From: an uncultured Bacillaceae bacterium
Lineage (GTDB): Bacteria > Bacillota > Bacilli > Bacillales > Caldibacillaceae
Length of the DNA stretch: 39,438 bases
NCBI GenBank assembly: GCA_937983015.1
Contig: CALKAK010000189.1
Coordinates: 1 to 39,438, forward strand
Reading direction: 5' to 3'
Shown: piece by piece, positions 8,811 to 16,557 of the stretch
Numbering within the stretch: the stretch's first letter is position 1
Layout: each line of letters begins with the position of its first letter
Program-made: the position numbers and the translations under genes
Notes under the pieces: model-generated
Seen by the model: the letters and a program-made list of their open reading frames with translations, nothing else
Databases searched by the model: none
What the model was told of the DNA's origin: nothing

Positions 8811-9519
8811 CACTTCTTTTTAGTAATCCAAAAAATGAACGCTTTTCATGAAAATACTGAATCGCTTCCTGTAAGGCAGGACCTGTTGGTGTCATACCGC
8901 CCGGTATTAATTTCGCGAATACGTCCGGAATCGTATCTAAACGAGGTGACCAATCGAGCAATTTTTCGACATGTTTCTTTTTCCCGGGAAATACCAGCAA
9001 TGAAAATTGATTATTTCCCGCCCGCGCCGACAAACTTAACGATAAGTCGAGCAATGCCTCTTTAACAGTCGGTAATTTTTTCGTCATGCTGGCACTTGTA
9101 TCGACGAGAATGACCACTTCCAGATCCACGGTTTCGTTTAATTCGTCCACGACTTCCATGATCTCCCCGCGCTGTTCCGGTGGAAGCTCTTCAATCGTAA
9201 TATCTTTATTTAATATTTGTTTTAATTCCTGGTTGACGATTCCTTGTAAAGTTTGTGTCATCGCCTGCCTCGTGACCATCTGCACGGTCTGGGATAAAAC
9301 CTCGGTATATACGATTTGACTGATACCTCCACCCTGGGTCGCGATGCCTTCAATCTCATCTCTTGCCCGCTCATCGATGATATCATTTTGCATCACGCCG
9401 ATTACGTTAACGGTGATACCCTGCTCTTTGGCAAAGGCAGCCACAACCTGGGGGTCTTCTCCATAATTTGAACAACCGTCAGTAATTAGCAGTATTTGTC
9501 GTACAGTTCCCGTTTTCAC
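8782..9519 (-). CDS. yabS: VWA-domain protein YabS
   Basis: Von Willebrand factor A-type protein of unknown biochemical role, linked to sporulation through its neighbours spoIIE and yabT. I take a GTG at 9519 (GGAGGG 6 nt upstream), giving 245 residues starting VKTGTVRQILLITDG. The longer frame to 9591 lacks a ribosome site. The N-terminal half has an ITDGCSNYGEDP segment. The C-terminal half contains the metal-ion-dependent adhesion motif DTSAS in VVILVDTSASM (about residue 158) and a GGMTPTGPAL segment. It overlaps yabT by 29 nt, so the two are probably one operon. Confidence 0.9.
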   Translation of the reverse strand: MKTGTVRQILLITDGCSNYGEDPQVVAAFAKEQGITVNVIGVMQNDIIDERARDEIEGIATQGGGISQIVYTEVLSQTVQMVTRQAMTQTLQGIVNQELKQILNKDITIEELPPEQRGEIMEVVDELNETVDLEVVILVDTSASMTKKLPTVKEALLDLSLSLSARAGNNQFSLLVFPGKKKHVEKLLDWSPRLDTIPDVFAKLIPGGMTPTGPALQEAIQYFHEKRSFFGLLKRSDDSYHEESV

Positions 9520-9601
9520 AAAAATCCCTCCATCTGGTTCAAAATCGGATGTAGCCCAATCGCCGGCATTTTCTCTAACATCCTTGCCCAAATGGAGGGA
9601 T

Positions 9602-9625
9602 ATTATACTGTATTTACTGAATTTT
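9602..9625 (-). promoter_or_regulatory. Possible promoter of yabS-yabT
   Basis: Perfect TATAAT (9602-9607) on the minus strand, about 85 bp before the GTG start of yabS. The matching -35 region (TTAGGA, 17-bp spacing) is poor, so an activator or another sigma factor may be involved. Confidence 0.45.
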
Positions 9626-9660
9626 CCTAAGTGTCTCCTTGTTGTTAATCGATCGTCGTT

Positions 9661-12138
9661 TTAGGCAAGCTTCTTACGCAACGAGAGGGTCGGAATCGTC
9701 GCCCACTTGGGACTATTATGCTTGATCTTTGCCACAAGCACGGTCATATCATCAGGAATTTCGCCGCCGCGTGAACGAATAACCTCTTCTAAAATTAAAT
9801 CGGCGACTTCCTGTGGTTCATCTGTTTCCAGTTCGCGAATTTTCCGTTTCAACCAGACATCCACATTTTCGATAATATCATTCGCCTCGAAGACGCCATC
9901 GCTCATCATAATGACGAGGTCCCCGGCCATAAGTTGCATATTGATCACATCGACATCGACTTCTTCAAGGATGCCGATAGGTAAATTGCTAGCATGGGCT
10001 TTGATAATCTGTTTATCCCTCTTGATAAAACTTGGTGAGGAGCCGACCTTTAAAAACTTCAATGTCGCATCATGTAAATCGATGATCGCTAAATCGAGCG
10101 TGGAGTAAATTTCATCTGTCGTTCGTAAAGTTAATATTAAGTTGATCGATTTGATCGCGGTCTCCTCATCGATACCGGACTGCAACATCCTTTGTAGTAA
10201 TTGTATGGTCTCGTTACTTTCCTGATAAGCCTGTTCCCCATTCCCCATACCGTCACTGATCGCCAGGGCATATTTGCCGCAGCTGATTTCGAGCATGGTA
10301 AAACTATCTCCGGAAAGAAATCCTCCATCTTTGGCCGCATAAGCGACTCCCGTCTCCACCACATAACGTTTCGTGGAACGGAATGTGGCACGACAATTTT
10401 CATGGGGATAACGTGGGCAATCCTCTTTATGAACAACGAGCGTCTCACCGACAATATCGGACAAAATCGGTGCGATAATTTTCTCAAATTCCCCCATACC
10501 GTCGCAATAAGGAATAGATATGTCGAGATCAACGTTCCCCTTTTGCAGACTATAGATCTCGATATCATCGATATCAACGCCAAAGGCGAGCAAGATGTCG
10601 ACGATTTGTTCTTCTTGTTTTTCATAGTCTTCTTGCTCTTTTTGAATTTCCAGGGAGAAATTTTCCATCACTTTGGCGACACCGGCTAATTGTTCTGCCA
10701 CCATCTTTCTCGTATCTTTTAGTTGTTGCTTTAAGATTTTGTTGGCTTCATAATACGGGAGTTCATCTTTGATCGCCTGAATGACCTTCTCACTCTTTGA
10801 ACAAAATTTCCCCCAATTCCATCGCGTTTGCGGGCGTACTTTTCCGTTATTCTCCTGCAATTCCTGCATGATTGTTGTCATGCCCCCATAAACCTTGTTA
10901 AAATTATGAACCCAGCAGTCGGTTTTACGGTAGCATTGCTGACAAGTTTTTTCCGCTACCTCACTTAAAAAGAAATCCACTTCCCGTAATTTTTGGAGGT
11001 TCTCATCATCTTGTTTTTCAGCGAAACTTTTTGCCAGTGTGGCAAAAAGGCTAGAAAATTGTTTCACCTTCCGGGCCGTCATATCCCGTACTTTCCGCAA
11101 ATATACTTCCTGTTCTTCCGCGTGTTCACTTGTTCCGGGAATCTGTACGGCGAGACGCTCGATCAACTTCCTTGGGGTTAGCAATAAAAGGAATGTTGCA
11201 AATAATGATTCGTATAATGTGTTCAGCAAGTGGCCTGTCCCGCCAACGTACATCCCCATCAACAATGTGGCGAGCAGTAAACCGAAGGATACACCGATTT
11301 TCTTCCATTCCCGAAACAACCCGCCTAATAGACCGCAGAAGGCCAAGAGTCCCATCTCCGACAAATTCTCCACAAAAGCAAGTCCTAGAATCAACCCGGA
11401 AACGACCCCGACCGTCGTCCCAACCGCTGCACCTGCTGCCAGGGCAAAAATCAGTACGATATAACGAGCTAATATATTCACGATCGTTACATGTTCAAAA
11501 TGCCAGTCGATCGTTCCGGTGATGATCGAAGCCAACAATATAATGAAACAGACGATCTCTTCGGTTTTCAAAGTTTGCCGTGGCTTTTTTTCCAGGGATA
11601 ATAAGGGAACGCTTTGCATAAAAATTAATGTGAGCACGAAAGAAAGGGCCGCTTCTACTCCAGACATGACTAAATTGTAGGTTGTAATCTCTAAGACCTC
11701 TAAATAGAACCAAACACTCTTCGCTATTAAAATGGTAAAAAACACGTAAAAGGGAATCGTGCGAATTTCATTATAGAAAAATTTGCGCAAACCCCGGTTT
11801 ATGAGTAGGAACAAAACGATACTCAAAAAGGTAAACAGCGCATGGGTAACCGAATAGGACAGGGCTCCCCCCACGAGCCCAATCACAACTAGCGGCGCGA
11901 TTTTCCTGCGGAGCAAAAAAACAACGGCGAAAAACGGAAGCCCGAATGGGAATAAAGTCGATAAAATGAAAGCCCGTCCCAATAGAAAACTTGCAAAAAA
12001 GAAGATAAGACCTCTTTTAAAAAATAGTTCCTCTATTTTTTGTAACGTTGATCGAATGAAATTATAAAAATTTCTCCCGGGAGCCAATGTATTGCGATCA
12101 GAAATCGGATTAAAATAATCGATCTGCATCTTGGCCAT
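9661..12138 (-). CDS. spoIIE: Stage II sporulation protein E, membrane PP2C phosphatase
   Basis: Serine phosphatase that dephosphorylates SpoIIAA to release sigma-F in the forespore, and interacts with FtsZ at the asymmetric septum. I start at ATG 12138 (GGGGGAG 6 nt upstream): 825 residues, against 827 in B. subtilis as I recall. It has an N-terminal region of about ten membrane segments to about residue 310, a central regulatory/FtsZ-binding region with conserved cysteines (TCQQCYRKTDCW), and a C-terminal PP2C domain with ISDGMGNG, RTTDEIYSTLDL, KVGSSPSFIKR and MMSDGVFE. The promoter with a 21-bp spacer and Spo0A boxes is described separately. No clear terminator is visible after it. Confidence 0.98.
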   Translation of the reverse strand: MAKMQIDYFNPISDRNTLAPGRNFYNFIRSTLQKIEELFFKRGLIFFFASFLLGRAFILSTLFPFGLPFFAVVFLLRRKIAPLVVIGLVGGALSYSVTHALFTFLSIVLFLLINRGLRKFFYNEIRTIPFYVFFTILIAKSVWFYLEVLEITTYNLVMSGVEAALSFVLTLIFMQSVPLLSLEKKPRQTLKTEEIVCFIILLASIITGTIDWHFEHVTIVNILARYIVLIFALAAGAAVGTTVGVVSGLILGLAFVENLSEMGLLAFCGLLGGLFREWKKIGVSFGLLLATLLMGMYVGGTGHLLNTLYESLFATFLLLLTPRKLIERLAVQIPGTSEHAEEQEVYLRKVRDMTARKVKQFSSLFATLAKSFAEKQDDENLQKLREVDFFLSEVAEKTCQQCYRKTDCWVHNFNKVYGGMTTIMQELQENNGKVRPQTRWNWGKFCSKSEKVIQAIKDELPYYEANKILKQQLKDTRKMVAEQLAGVAKVMENFSLEIQKEQEDYEKQEEQIVDILLAFGVDIDDIEIYSLQKGNVDLDISIPYCDGMGEFEKIIAPILSDIVGETLVVHKEDCPRYPHENCRATFRSTKRYVVETGVAYAAKDGGFLSGDSFTMLEISCGKYALAISDGMGNGEQAYQESNETIQLLQRMLQSGIDEETAIKSINLILTLRTTDEIYSTLDLAIIDLHDATLKFLKVGSSPSFIKRDKQIIKAHASNLPIGILEEVDVDVINMQLMAGDLVIMMSDGVFEANDIIENVDVWLKRKIRELETDEPQEVADLILEEVIRSRGGEIPDDMTVLVAKIKHNSPKWATIPTLSLRKKLA

Positions 12139-12165
12139 CGAACACTCCCCCTCAACTTTTTTTCT

Positions 12166-12198
12166 ATTATAATCTGGTAGAGGGGAAAAGTTTGTCAA
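12166..12198 (-). promoter_or_regulatory. spoIIE promoter with 21-bp spacer
   Basis: Perfect TTGACA (12193-12198) and TATAAT (12166-12171) on the minus strand, separated by 21 bp rather than 17. The B. subtilis spoIIE promoter is known for this same abnormal spacing, which makes it depend on phosphorylated Spo0A bound near -35. The -10 ends about 28 bp before the start codon. Confidence 0.85.
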
Positions 12199-12223
12199 AT
12201 TTTCTGAAATATACAAAAAACCT

Positions 12224-12230
12224 TTCGACT
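12224..12230 (-). promoter_or_regulatory. Spo0A box upstream of the spoIIE promoter
   Basis: AGTCGAA on the minus strand, one mismatch from the 0A box TGTCGAA, 26 bp upstream of the -35 hexamer. Confidence 0.55.
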
Positions 12231-12349
12231 TTTATTTACGTTATTTAAGAAAATTTAACAAATCTCAGCAATTTTTTGTTCGGTCCAAAACGCGAGGGCA
12301 ATTATAATCGGCACGAATACACCGCACATACGAAGGAAAAAGGTAGAAT

Positions 12350-12356
12350 TTCGACA
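12350..12356 (-). promoter_or_regulatory. Distal perfect Spo0A box
   Basis: TGTCGAA on the minus strand (TTCGACA on plus), an exact 0A box about 150 bp upstream of the spoIIE -35 box and 49 bp upstream of the tRNA-Met -35 box. It could serve either side or be chance. Confidence 0.4.
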
Positions 12357-12404
12357 AAATCACCCGGTCAATTAATAGAAAAGCACAAAAATCCTTTTTT
12401 GCTG

Positions 12405-12433
12405 TTGACATTTCCTGATTTTCTTTATACTAT
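12405..12433 (+). promoter_or_regulatory. tRNA-Met promoter
   Basis: Perfect TTGACA (12405-12410) on the plus strand. Candidate -10 boxes are TATACT (12426-12431, 15-bp spacing) and TACTAT (12428-12433, 17-bp spacing). The tRNA begins at 12450. Confidence 0.7.
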
Positions 12434-12449
12434 TAAATTCGGTGTCTAT

Positions 12450-12523
12450 GGCGGTGTAGCTCAGCTGGCTAGAGCGTACGGTTCATACCCGTGAGGTCGG
12501 GGGTTCGATTCCCTCCACCGCTA
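12450..12523 (+). tRNA. tRNA-Met (CAT), elongator type
   Basis: A 74-nt cloverleaf: acceptor GGCGGTG/CACCGCT (first pair a G-T wobble), D arm GCTC...GAGC, anticodon stem TACGG/CCGTG (partly paired) with loop TTCATAC and anticodon CAT at 12484-12486, T arm GGGGG/CCCTC with TTCGATT loop, and discriminator A. CCA is not encoded. It lacks the initiator features (CGCGGGG acceptor) and resembles the elongator tRNA-Met found next to spoIIE in B. subtilis. A CAT tRNA can also be the lysidine-modified tRNA-Ile2, but the acceptor and D-arm sequence do not fit that. Confidence 0.95.
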
Positions 12524-12601
12524 TTAAAAAAGCCAATTTGTAATGGCGAAATCTATTAAAAACGCATTTCGGTCAATTTCCCAAAATAAAGGAGCTTCAA
12601 C

Positions 12602-12632
12602 AAAAAAAGGTTGCCCGAGGCAACCTTTTTTT
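12602..12632. terminator. Bidirectional terminator between tRNA-Met and yabR
   Basis: A 14-bp perfect stem (A7-GGTTGCC / GGCAACC-T7) with a 3-nt loop. It is symmetrical and lies between the convergent tRNA-Met and yabR genes, so it probably ends both transcripts. Confidence 0.93.
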
Positions 12633-12703
12633 ACATTTCCCGTATATTATTTTCAACCTGGAAAACTAAACCGATCACTACGTACCTTTCATTAGGCAAC
12701 AAG

Positions 12704-13099
12704 TTACCCTCTTCTTGATCCTCTTCCTCCCCGTCTCGATTCTGTATGCCTTCTTAATGAGGAGAGGCGTTCTTCACTCTCTTTCAAGAAGCGAGCGATT
12801 TTTTGCTCAAAGTCTTGATCGTTCTTGCGTTGTGCTCTTTTCCGATTGTGCTGGGATTGGCTGTCAGCTTTCGCTTTTTTTATCGACAAACCGATCTTTC
12901 CATCTTTCCCAACATTTAATACTTTAACCTCAACTTCATCGCCGACCTTTAAATAATCATGAATATCTTTTACATACGTATCGGCGATTTCACTGATATG
13001 AACAAGTCCAGTTGATCCCTCTGGCAGCTTTACAAAAGCTCCAAAGTCCGTAATCCCTGTTACCTTTCCAAGTAACTTGTTGCCTACTTCAATCGACAT
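12704..13099 (-). CDS. yabR: S1 RNA-binding domain protein YabR
   Basis: Small general-stress-type RNA-binding protein; precise role unknown. The 131 residues start MSIEVGNKLLGKVTG. Residues 1-75 form one S1 domain (GITDFGAFVKL, GLVHISEIA, KVGDEVEVKVL, GKIGLSIKKA). The tail is basic, ending RRGGRGSRRG, as in the B. subtilis protein. The start at 13099 is preceded by AAGGAGG at a longish distance of about 12 nt; the frame extends upstream to 13186 but that part is AT-rich promoter DNA. It has its own strong promoter, which contains a DnaA box. Confidence 0.93.
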   Translation of the reverse strand: MSIEVGNKLLGKVTGITDFGAFVKLPEGSTGLVHISEIADTYVKDIHDYLKVGDEVEVKVLNVGKDGKIGLSIKKAKADSQSQHNRKRAQRKNDQDFEQKIARFLKESEERLSSLRRHTESRRGGRGSRRG

Positions 13100-13147
13100 A
13101 AAAAAGTATTTCCTCCTTAAACCAATAAAAAAATTGCTATTATTTAT

Positions 13148-13177
13148 ATTATACGCGAATAGCTGTGGATAAGTCAA
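13148..13177 (-). promoter_or_regulatory. yabR promoter
   Basis: TTGACT (13172-13177), an 18-bp spacer and TATAAT (13148-13153) on the minus strand, about 50 bp before yabR. The promoter sits just past the divIC stop codon, so yabR can be expressed separately from divIC. Confidence 0.8.
13164..13172 (-). promoter_or_regulatory. DnaA box inside the yabR promoter spacer
   Basis: TTATCCACA on the minus strand, an exact match to the DnaA consensus, placed almost entirely between the -35 and -10 of the yabR promoter. DnaA binding there would be expected to block RNA polymerase. A single 9-mer can occur by chance. Confidence 0.5.
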
Positions 13178-13194
13178 TAATTGCAAAAAATCAC

Positions 13195-13569
13195 CTACTC
13201 TTCATCCTCGGGAACGGTGAAGATGATCTCCCCATCCTCTGAAAGCAATAGTTCCTTACGAACATATTTGCCCAGATACTCCTCGTCCTGTAGCTTGATG
13301 ATCTCTTCTTCCAAATACTTTTCTTTTTCCTCTAGCTGTTTGCTAGTTTCCTCGAGGCGTTCCAATTGCTCCATTTTTTCTGCAATCATTGACTCCTGGG
13401 CTTGAATCGCCTTAATGAATGTAAAGGAAACGATCGTTGCGAATATAAAAAATACGGCTAACCTTCTCCGCAAACCTTTTTTTCTTCTTTCCTGGATCAT
13501 CCGCTCTCGTTCTTGGAGTTTCATATATTCATTGTTTAAAACGGGAATCCTGCTGCGGTTCTGGCTCAT
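13195..13569 (-). CDS. divIC: Cell division protein DivIC
   Basis: Bitopic membrane protein of the divisome, partner of FtsL and DivIB, required for septation. The 124 residues have a basic cytoplasmic N-terminus, one membrane segment at about 37-58, and an extracytoplasmic coiled coil from about 60 (MIAEKMEQLERLEE...) followed by the FtsB-like motif EEYLGKYVRKELLLSEDGE. The ATG at 13569 has AAGGAGG 9 nt upstream. It follows yabQ by 54 nt and is co-oriented, matching the yabP-yabQ-divIC operon. Confidence 0.95.
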   Translation of the reverse strand: MSQNRSRIPVLNNEYMKLQERERMIQERRKKGLRRRLAVFFIFATIVSFTFIKAIQAQESMIAEKMEQLERLEETSKQLEEKEKYLEEEIIKLQDEEYLGKYVRKELLLSEDGEIIFTVPEDEE

Positions 13570-13623
13570 GCAATCTGGCCTCCTTGCTGCAACTCGAGGT
13601 TACGTGACAGTCCGATCGGTGAT

Positions 13624-14229
13624 TTATTTTTTCTTTAACCGTTGCCGGATTTCTATATAAATTTTTCTAATCGTTTTAAAAAGCATCGTCACCTTTATTC
13701 TACTTGATTCCGGGATGAAGTTCCACAGGAATTTTCCAAAAAGAAAAAATGGCCTGAATACTATTATTAATAGATAGATTAAAATTCGCAAAATGAATCT
13801 TGCTAAATATAGCGATTTAGTTCCAATCCATGAAAATATCTGTACGATTCCGATCCCTATAATTAGGATCGGCCGGATCAGGATGATTGTTACCACACGT
13901 TTGATAAAAGAAAAGAGTTTTTTCAGTAAATATAGCGTTCTCTCTAAACCGGTCGTGTATAGATCCTTCAATAAGCTTTGGTAAGCGGCATAGCCACATA
14001 GTAGAGCGAGAAATATATAAAACCGTATTTCACCATAATTGATAAGATATAGAACGAGGAAGATCAGAACAGACTGCACGGTGCAAAACAATACATCCAA
14101 ACTGAATGCAACCCACATCCGGCGCTTTCTCCGATGGAACAAGCGCCGATACGTATCGAGAGCGATTCCGACCCAGCCGCCCATACCGACCATCGCCAGC
14201 ATGGTTGTTAATTGTGTTGATAAACTCAT
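13624..14229 (-). CDS. yabQ: Spore cortex membrane protein YabQ
   Basis: Mother-cell membrane protein needed for cortex formation during sporulation. The 201 residues contain about four or five hydrophobic segments: 5-25, 42-63, 68-86, then two long hydrophobic stretches around 110-160. The N-terminal half (GWVGIALDTYRRL ... FLVLYLINYGEIRFYIFLALLCGYA) is the conserved YabQ domain. The basic tail ends RQRLKKK. Its ATG overlaps the yabP stop by 4 nt (ATGA), so translation is coupled. Confidence 0.93.
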   Translation of the reverse strand: MSLSTQLTTMLAMVGMGGWVGIALDTYRRLFHRRKRRMWVAFSLDVLFCTVQSVLIFLVLYLINYGEIRFYIFLALLCGYAAYQSLLKDLYTTGLERTLYLLKKLFSFIKRVVTIILIRPILIIGIGIVQIFSWIGTKSLYLARFILRILIYLLIIVFRPFFLFGKFLWNFIPESSRIKVTMLFKTIRKIYIEIRQRLKKK

Positions 14230-14534
14230 TTGAACAACTTGCTAAAGAACCCTTTAGCCTTTTCCCCCTGATGTTCATCTAAATAAATGAGATCGAAAAT
14301 CTTCCCTTTGATTGATACCGTTCCCTTATCGACATCCAGATTCTTCATCTGCAGATTTTGCCCACGAATCGCGAGATACCCCATCGTCGTCTCCAATAAA
14401 AATTCCTCATTATCGAAACTTTCCACCTGTTTCACACCCGTGATATCTAAAAGACGGCGTCCTTTTAAAATAACGTCATGTTCATCATGCAAAGATCTTT
14501 GGCCTTTCAATGGTTCATTTGGAAACTGGTTCAT
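14226..14534 (-). CDS. yabP: Sporulation protein YabP
   Basis: YabP/YqfC-family protein of sporulation, made in the mother cell. I take the second ATG (14534; residues MNQFPNEP...) because GGGGG lies 7 nt before it, while the first ATG at 14540 abuts that site. The product is 102 residues. The conserved core is KGRRLLDITGVKQVESFDNEEF, shown in part here as LLDITGVKQVESFDNEEF, then GYLAIRGQNLQMKNLD and KGFFSKLFK at the C-terminus. A sigma-E-like promoter stands 35 bp upstream. Confidence 0.93.
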   Translation of the reverse strand: MNQFPNEPLKGQRSLHDEHDVILKGRRLLDITGVKQVESFDNEEFLLETTMGYLAIRGQNLQMKNLDVDKGTVSIKGKIFDLIYLDEHQGEKAKGFFSKLFK

Positions 14535-14568
14535 CTTCATCCCCCGACTTTTATTCTATTCTAGAAAA

Positions 14569-14597
14569 AACATATGCCTGTCCATGCGGGAATAGAA
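14569..14597 (-). promoter_or_regulatory. Sigma-E-type promoter of yabP-yabQ-divIC
   Basis: TTCTATT (14591-14597), a 14-bp spacer and CATATGTT (14569-14576) on the minus strand. This fits the sigma-E pattern (-35 nnATATT, -10 CATAnnnT), in line with the known mother-cell expression of yabP and yabQ in B. subtilis. Confidence 0.6.
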
Positions 14598-14623
14598 CCG
14601 AAAATGTCGGGGATGTAACGGAT

Positions 14624-14878
14624 TTAAAAGAATTCTTCTTTCAGGACCGTATACATGGAATAAGCTTCTTCTTTTTTTGTTGTCTCACTTAGTTTTTCGA
14701 TCTTCACGGTGACCCGTTTATTCCCGTACTGAATTTCCAGCTCATCGCCGACCGCCACCTTCGTACTGGCCTTTCCTGGTTTACCGTTGATCAAAACCCT
14801 GCCCTGATCGGCGATTTCCTTGGCTAATGTTCTTCTTTTCACAAGACGAGAGACTTTTAAAAATTTATCCAAACGCAT
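14624..14878 (-). CDS. rqcP: S4-domain protein RqcP (YabO)
   Basis: Small S4 RNA-binding protein. The B. subtilis homologue works with RqcH in ribosome-associated quality control, promoting alanine tailing of stalled nascent chains on 50S subunits. The 84 residues start MRLDKFLKVSRLVKRRTLAKE, written here in part as MRLDKFLKVSRLVKRRTL, a classic S4 motif, with GRVLINGKPGKAS following. The ATG at 14878 has GGAGGAG 6 nt upstream; the longer frame to 14947 overlaps yabN and lacks a ribosome site. It sits 32 nt after yabN and is probably co-transcribed. Identification is firm; the earlier annotation is Hsp15-like heat shock protein. Confidence 0.94.
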   Translation of the reverse strand: MRLDKFLKVSRLVKRRTLAKEIADQGRVLINGKPGKASTKVAVGDELEIQYGNKRVTVKIEKLSETTKKEEAYSMYTVLKEEFF

Positions 14879-14910
14879 GTTTTTCTCCTCCGCTTTTCTC
14901 ATTTTTATCG

Positions 14911-16380
14911 TTAAGAGTTCCTTTCGATCCCCTTTGCCTCCTCCCAAAAATCGTCTAACTCGGCAAGAGAAAAATCGGAAAAAGGTTTCCCGCTCTTTTC
15001 TACTTGTTCTTCGATATACCGGAATCGCCGGATAAACTTTTGGTTGGTGGCCAGTAATGCTTCTTCCGGCTGAATGGATAGCAAACGGGCTAAATTGACA
15101 ATGGCGAATAATAAATCTCCTAGCTCCAGCTTGACCCGATCTTTTTGGTCGTCCCGTTCAATTTCCCTGATCAACTCGGTTAATTCTTCCTTTACTTTTT
15201 CCAGGGCCGGGCGGTAGTCGCCCCAATCGAATCCGACCGTTTTAGCCTTCTTTTGAATTTCATATGCTTGCATTAACGCGGGCAAACCTTTGTATATGTC
15301 GTCCATAAGCGAGCGTTTACGTGAAGTTGATCTTTCCTCATCTTTTAATCGCTGCCAGTTGGACAGGACTTCTTCTTCATTTTTCACCGATACATCACCG
15401 AATACATGGGGATGGCGGTGGATCATTTTTTGCGACAAAGTTCGGATGACATCGTCAATAGTAAAGTATCCTTCATCTTCTCCGATTTGCGCGTGTAACA
15501 TCACCTGTAATAGTAGATCGCCTAGCTCCTCGACAAGGTGTTCATCATCTTGTTCATCGATCGCTTCCAGCACTTCGTAAGCTTCCTCTAGCAAATATTT
15601 TTTCAAAGATTGATGGGTCTGTTTTTTATCCCAGGGGCAACCATTCGGACCCCTTAAAGTGGCGATGATCCAGCGCAGGTAGGAAAAATCTTTATACAAT
15701 ATGGTTTCATCTTGCACCGGTGGTACGTAAACACTTGCCAGATTATGCACTTGAAAATCGTGGTCAAGCTCGTAAAGGGGTAGTTTTTTCACCTTTTCTT
15801 TTTCCGTACCCGCATCATAAATGATAAATACTTGATAGTCGTCGGGTAATAGCTCCATTAATTCCAGTTTAACCCGAGAAGCGGTAAAGGTATCGTACAC
15901 TTGACCGATGATCACATGTTGCCGCAGTTGAACGTGACTTTTTTCAAAACTTGTCGCATCAAGTAGTTGAAATCCCTCAATGGGATCGATCCCTAGAGCC
16001 TGAAAGAGGGCATCTAAAAAACTATGCCCGCCGGCTAGTTCGACCTTGGCTTTCCCTTCTTCCTTCTCCTTTAACAGCATTTGTACAGTCTGTTCTGCAA
16101 CGAGCGGGTGCCCCGGAACCGCATAAATGATCGGCTCCTTTTTTGCGGCCATCAACAAGCGCTCAACAATTTCATGATAAACCTCAGCAAACGATGCGTG
16201 CGTTTGATATATATCATCGAATGATTCAAATTGTACACCTTCTTTTTCCAGTGTTTTCACAACCGGATGGTCCGCTGTCCGCAAATAAATGGGTCGCGTG
16301 TTTTTCAAAAGGCGGTAAACACCTAAAGGTAGATCATCGATATCCCCTGCACCCAGGCCAACGACCGTAATTTTATTCAT
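14911..16380 (-). CDS. yabN: YabN: tetrapyrrole methylase-like / MazG nucleotide pyrophosphohydrolase fusion
   Basis: Two-domain protein. Residues 1 to about 220 resemble SAM-dependent tetrapyrrole methylases (VVGLGAGDIDDLPLG, AVPGHPLVAEQT). From about 225 it carries MazG (LRGPNGCPWDKKQTHQSLKKY shortened: GCPWDKKQTH; EEAYEVLEAI; EELGDLLLQV; then a second MazG repeat with ELGDLLFAIVNLAR). MazG hydrolyses (d)NTPs to NMPs plus pyrophosphate. The ATG at 16380 (GAGGG 6 nt upstream) gives 489 residues, the same as I recall for B. subtilis YabN. The methylase-like half has no proven reaction. In B. subtilis yabM lies just upstream; it is absent here. Confidence 0.95.
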   Translation of the reverse strand: MNKITVVGLGAGDIDDLPLGVYRLLKNTRPIYLRTADHPVVKTLEKEGVQFESFDDIYQTHASFAEVYHEIVERLLMAAKKEPIIYAVPGHPLVAEQTVQMLLKEKEEGKAKVELAGGHSFLDALFQALGIDPIEGFQLLDATSFEKSHVQLRQHVIIGQVYDTFTASRVKLELMELLPDDYQVFIIYDAGTEKEKVKKLPLYELDHDFQVHNLASVYVPPVQDETILYKDFSYLRWIIATLRGPNGCPWDKKQTHQSLKKYLLEEAYEVLEAIDEQDDEHLVEELGDLLLQVMLHAQIGEDEGYFTIDDVIRTLSQKMIHRHPHVFGDVSVKNEEEVLSNWQRLKDEERSTSRKRSLMDDIYKGLPALMQAYEIQKKAKTVGFDWGDYRPALEKVKEELTELIREIERDDQKDRVKLELGDLLFAIVNLARLLSIQPEEALLATNQKFIRRFRYIEEQVEKSGKPFSDFSLAELDDFWEEAKGIERNS

Positions 16381-16511
16381 GAGCATCCCTCAATTTCTCT
16401 TTCTTATAATTCTATATTAACAAGTTAGATGAAAAAATAAAAAGAGGCAACCGCATTCCTGGGCTGGAATTTTTAACCCCTCACACAGATCGTGATTCCT
16501 GTAAAAATAAC

Positions 16512-16542
16512 AAAAAGAAGAGGGCAAAACTGCCTTCTTCTC
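16512..16542 (-). terminator. Terminator after spoVT
   Basis: GAAGAAGGC/GCCCTCTTC stem (one mismatch) with a 6-nt loop on the minus strand, followed by a T-rich run. It lies 16 bases past the spoVT stop. Confidence 0.85.
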
Positions 16543-16557
16543 GTGCTAAAACGTTCG

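Larger units (their letters stand above)
12139..12449. other. Divergent control region between spoIIE and tRNA-Met
   Basis: A 311-base AT-rich gap without a gene. It holds the spoIIE promoter (12166-12198), two Spo0A-box-like sites (12224-12230 and 12350-12356) and the tRNA-Met promoter (12405-12433, plus strand). A 72-codon plus-strand frame starting at 12276 runs into the tRNA gene and is not credible. Confidence 0.7.

Noticed and set aside
10201..10689. 162-codon plus-strand frame opposite spoIIE
   Set aside because: It is an antisense shadow of the spoIIE phosphatase domain, with no ribosome site.
12276..12494. 72-codon plus-strand frame running into the tRNA gene
   Set aside because: It reads into the tRNA-Met gene and lies across promoter sequence.
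16381..16557. Pseudogene remains of yabM between yabN and spoVT
   Set aside because: The 177-base gap holds only the spoVT terminator and AT-rich sequence; no reading frame with similarity is visible.
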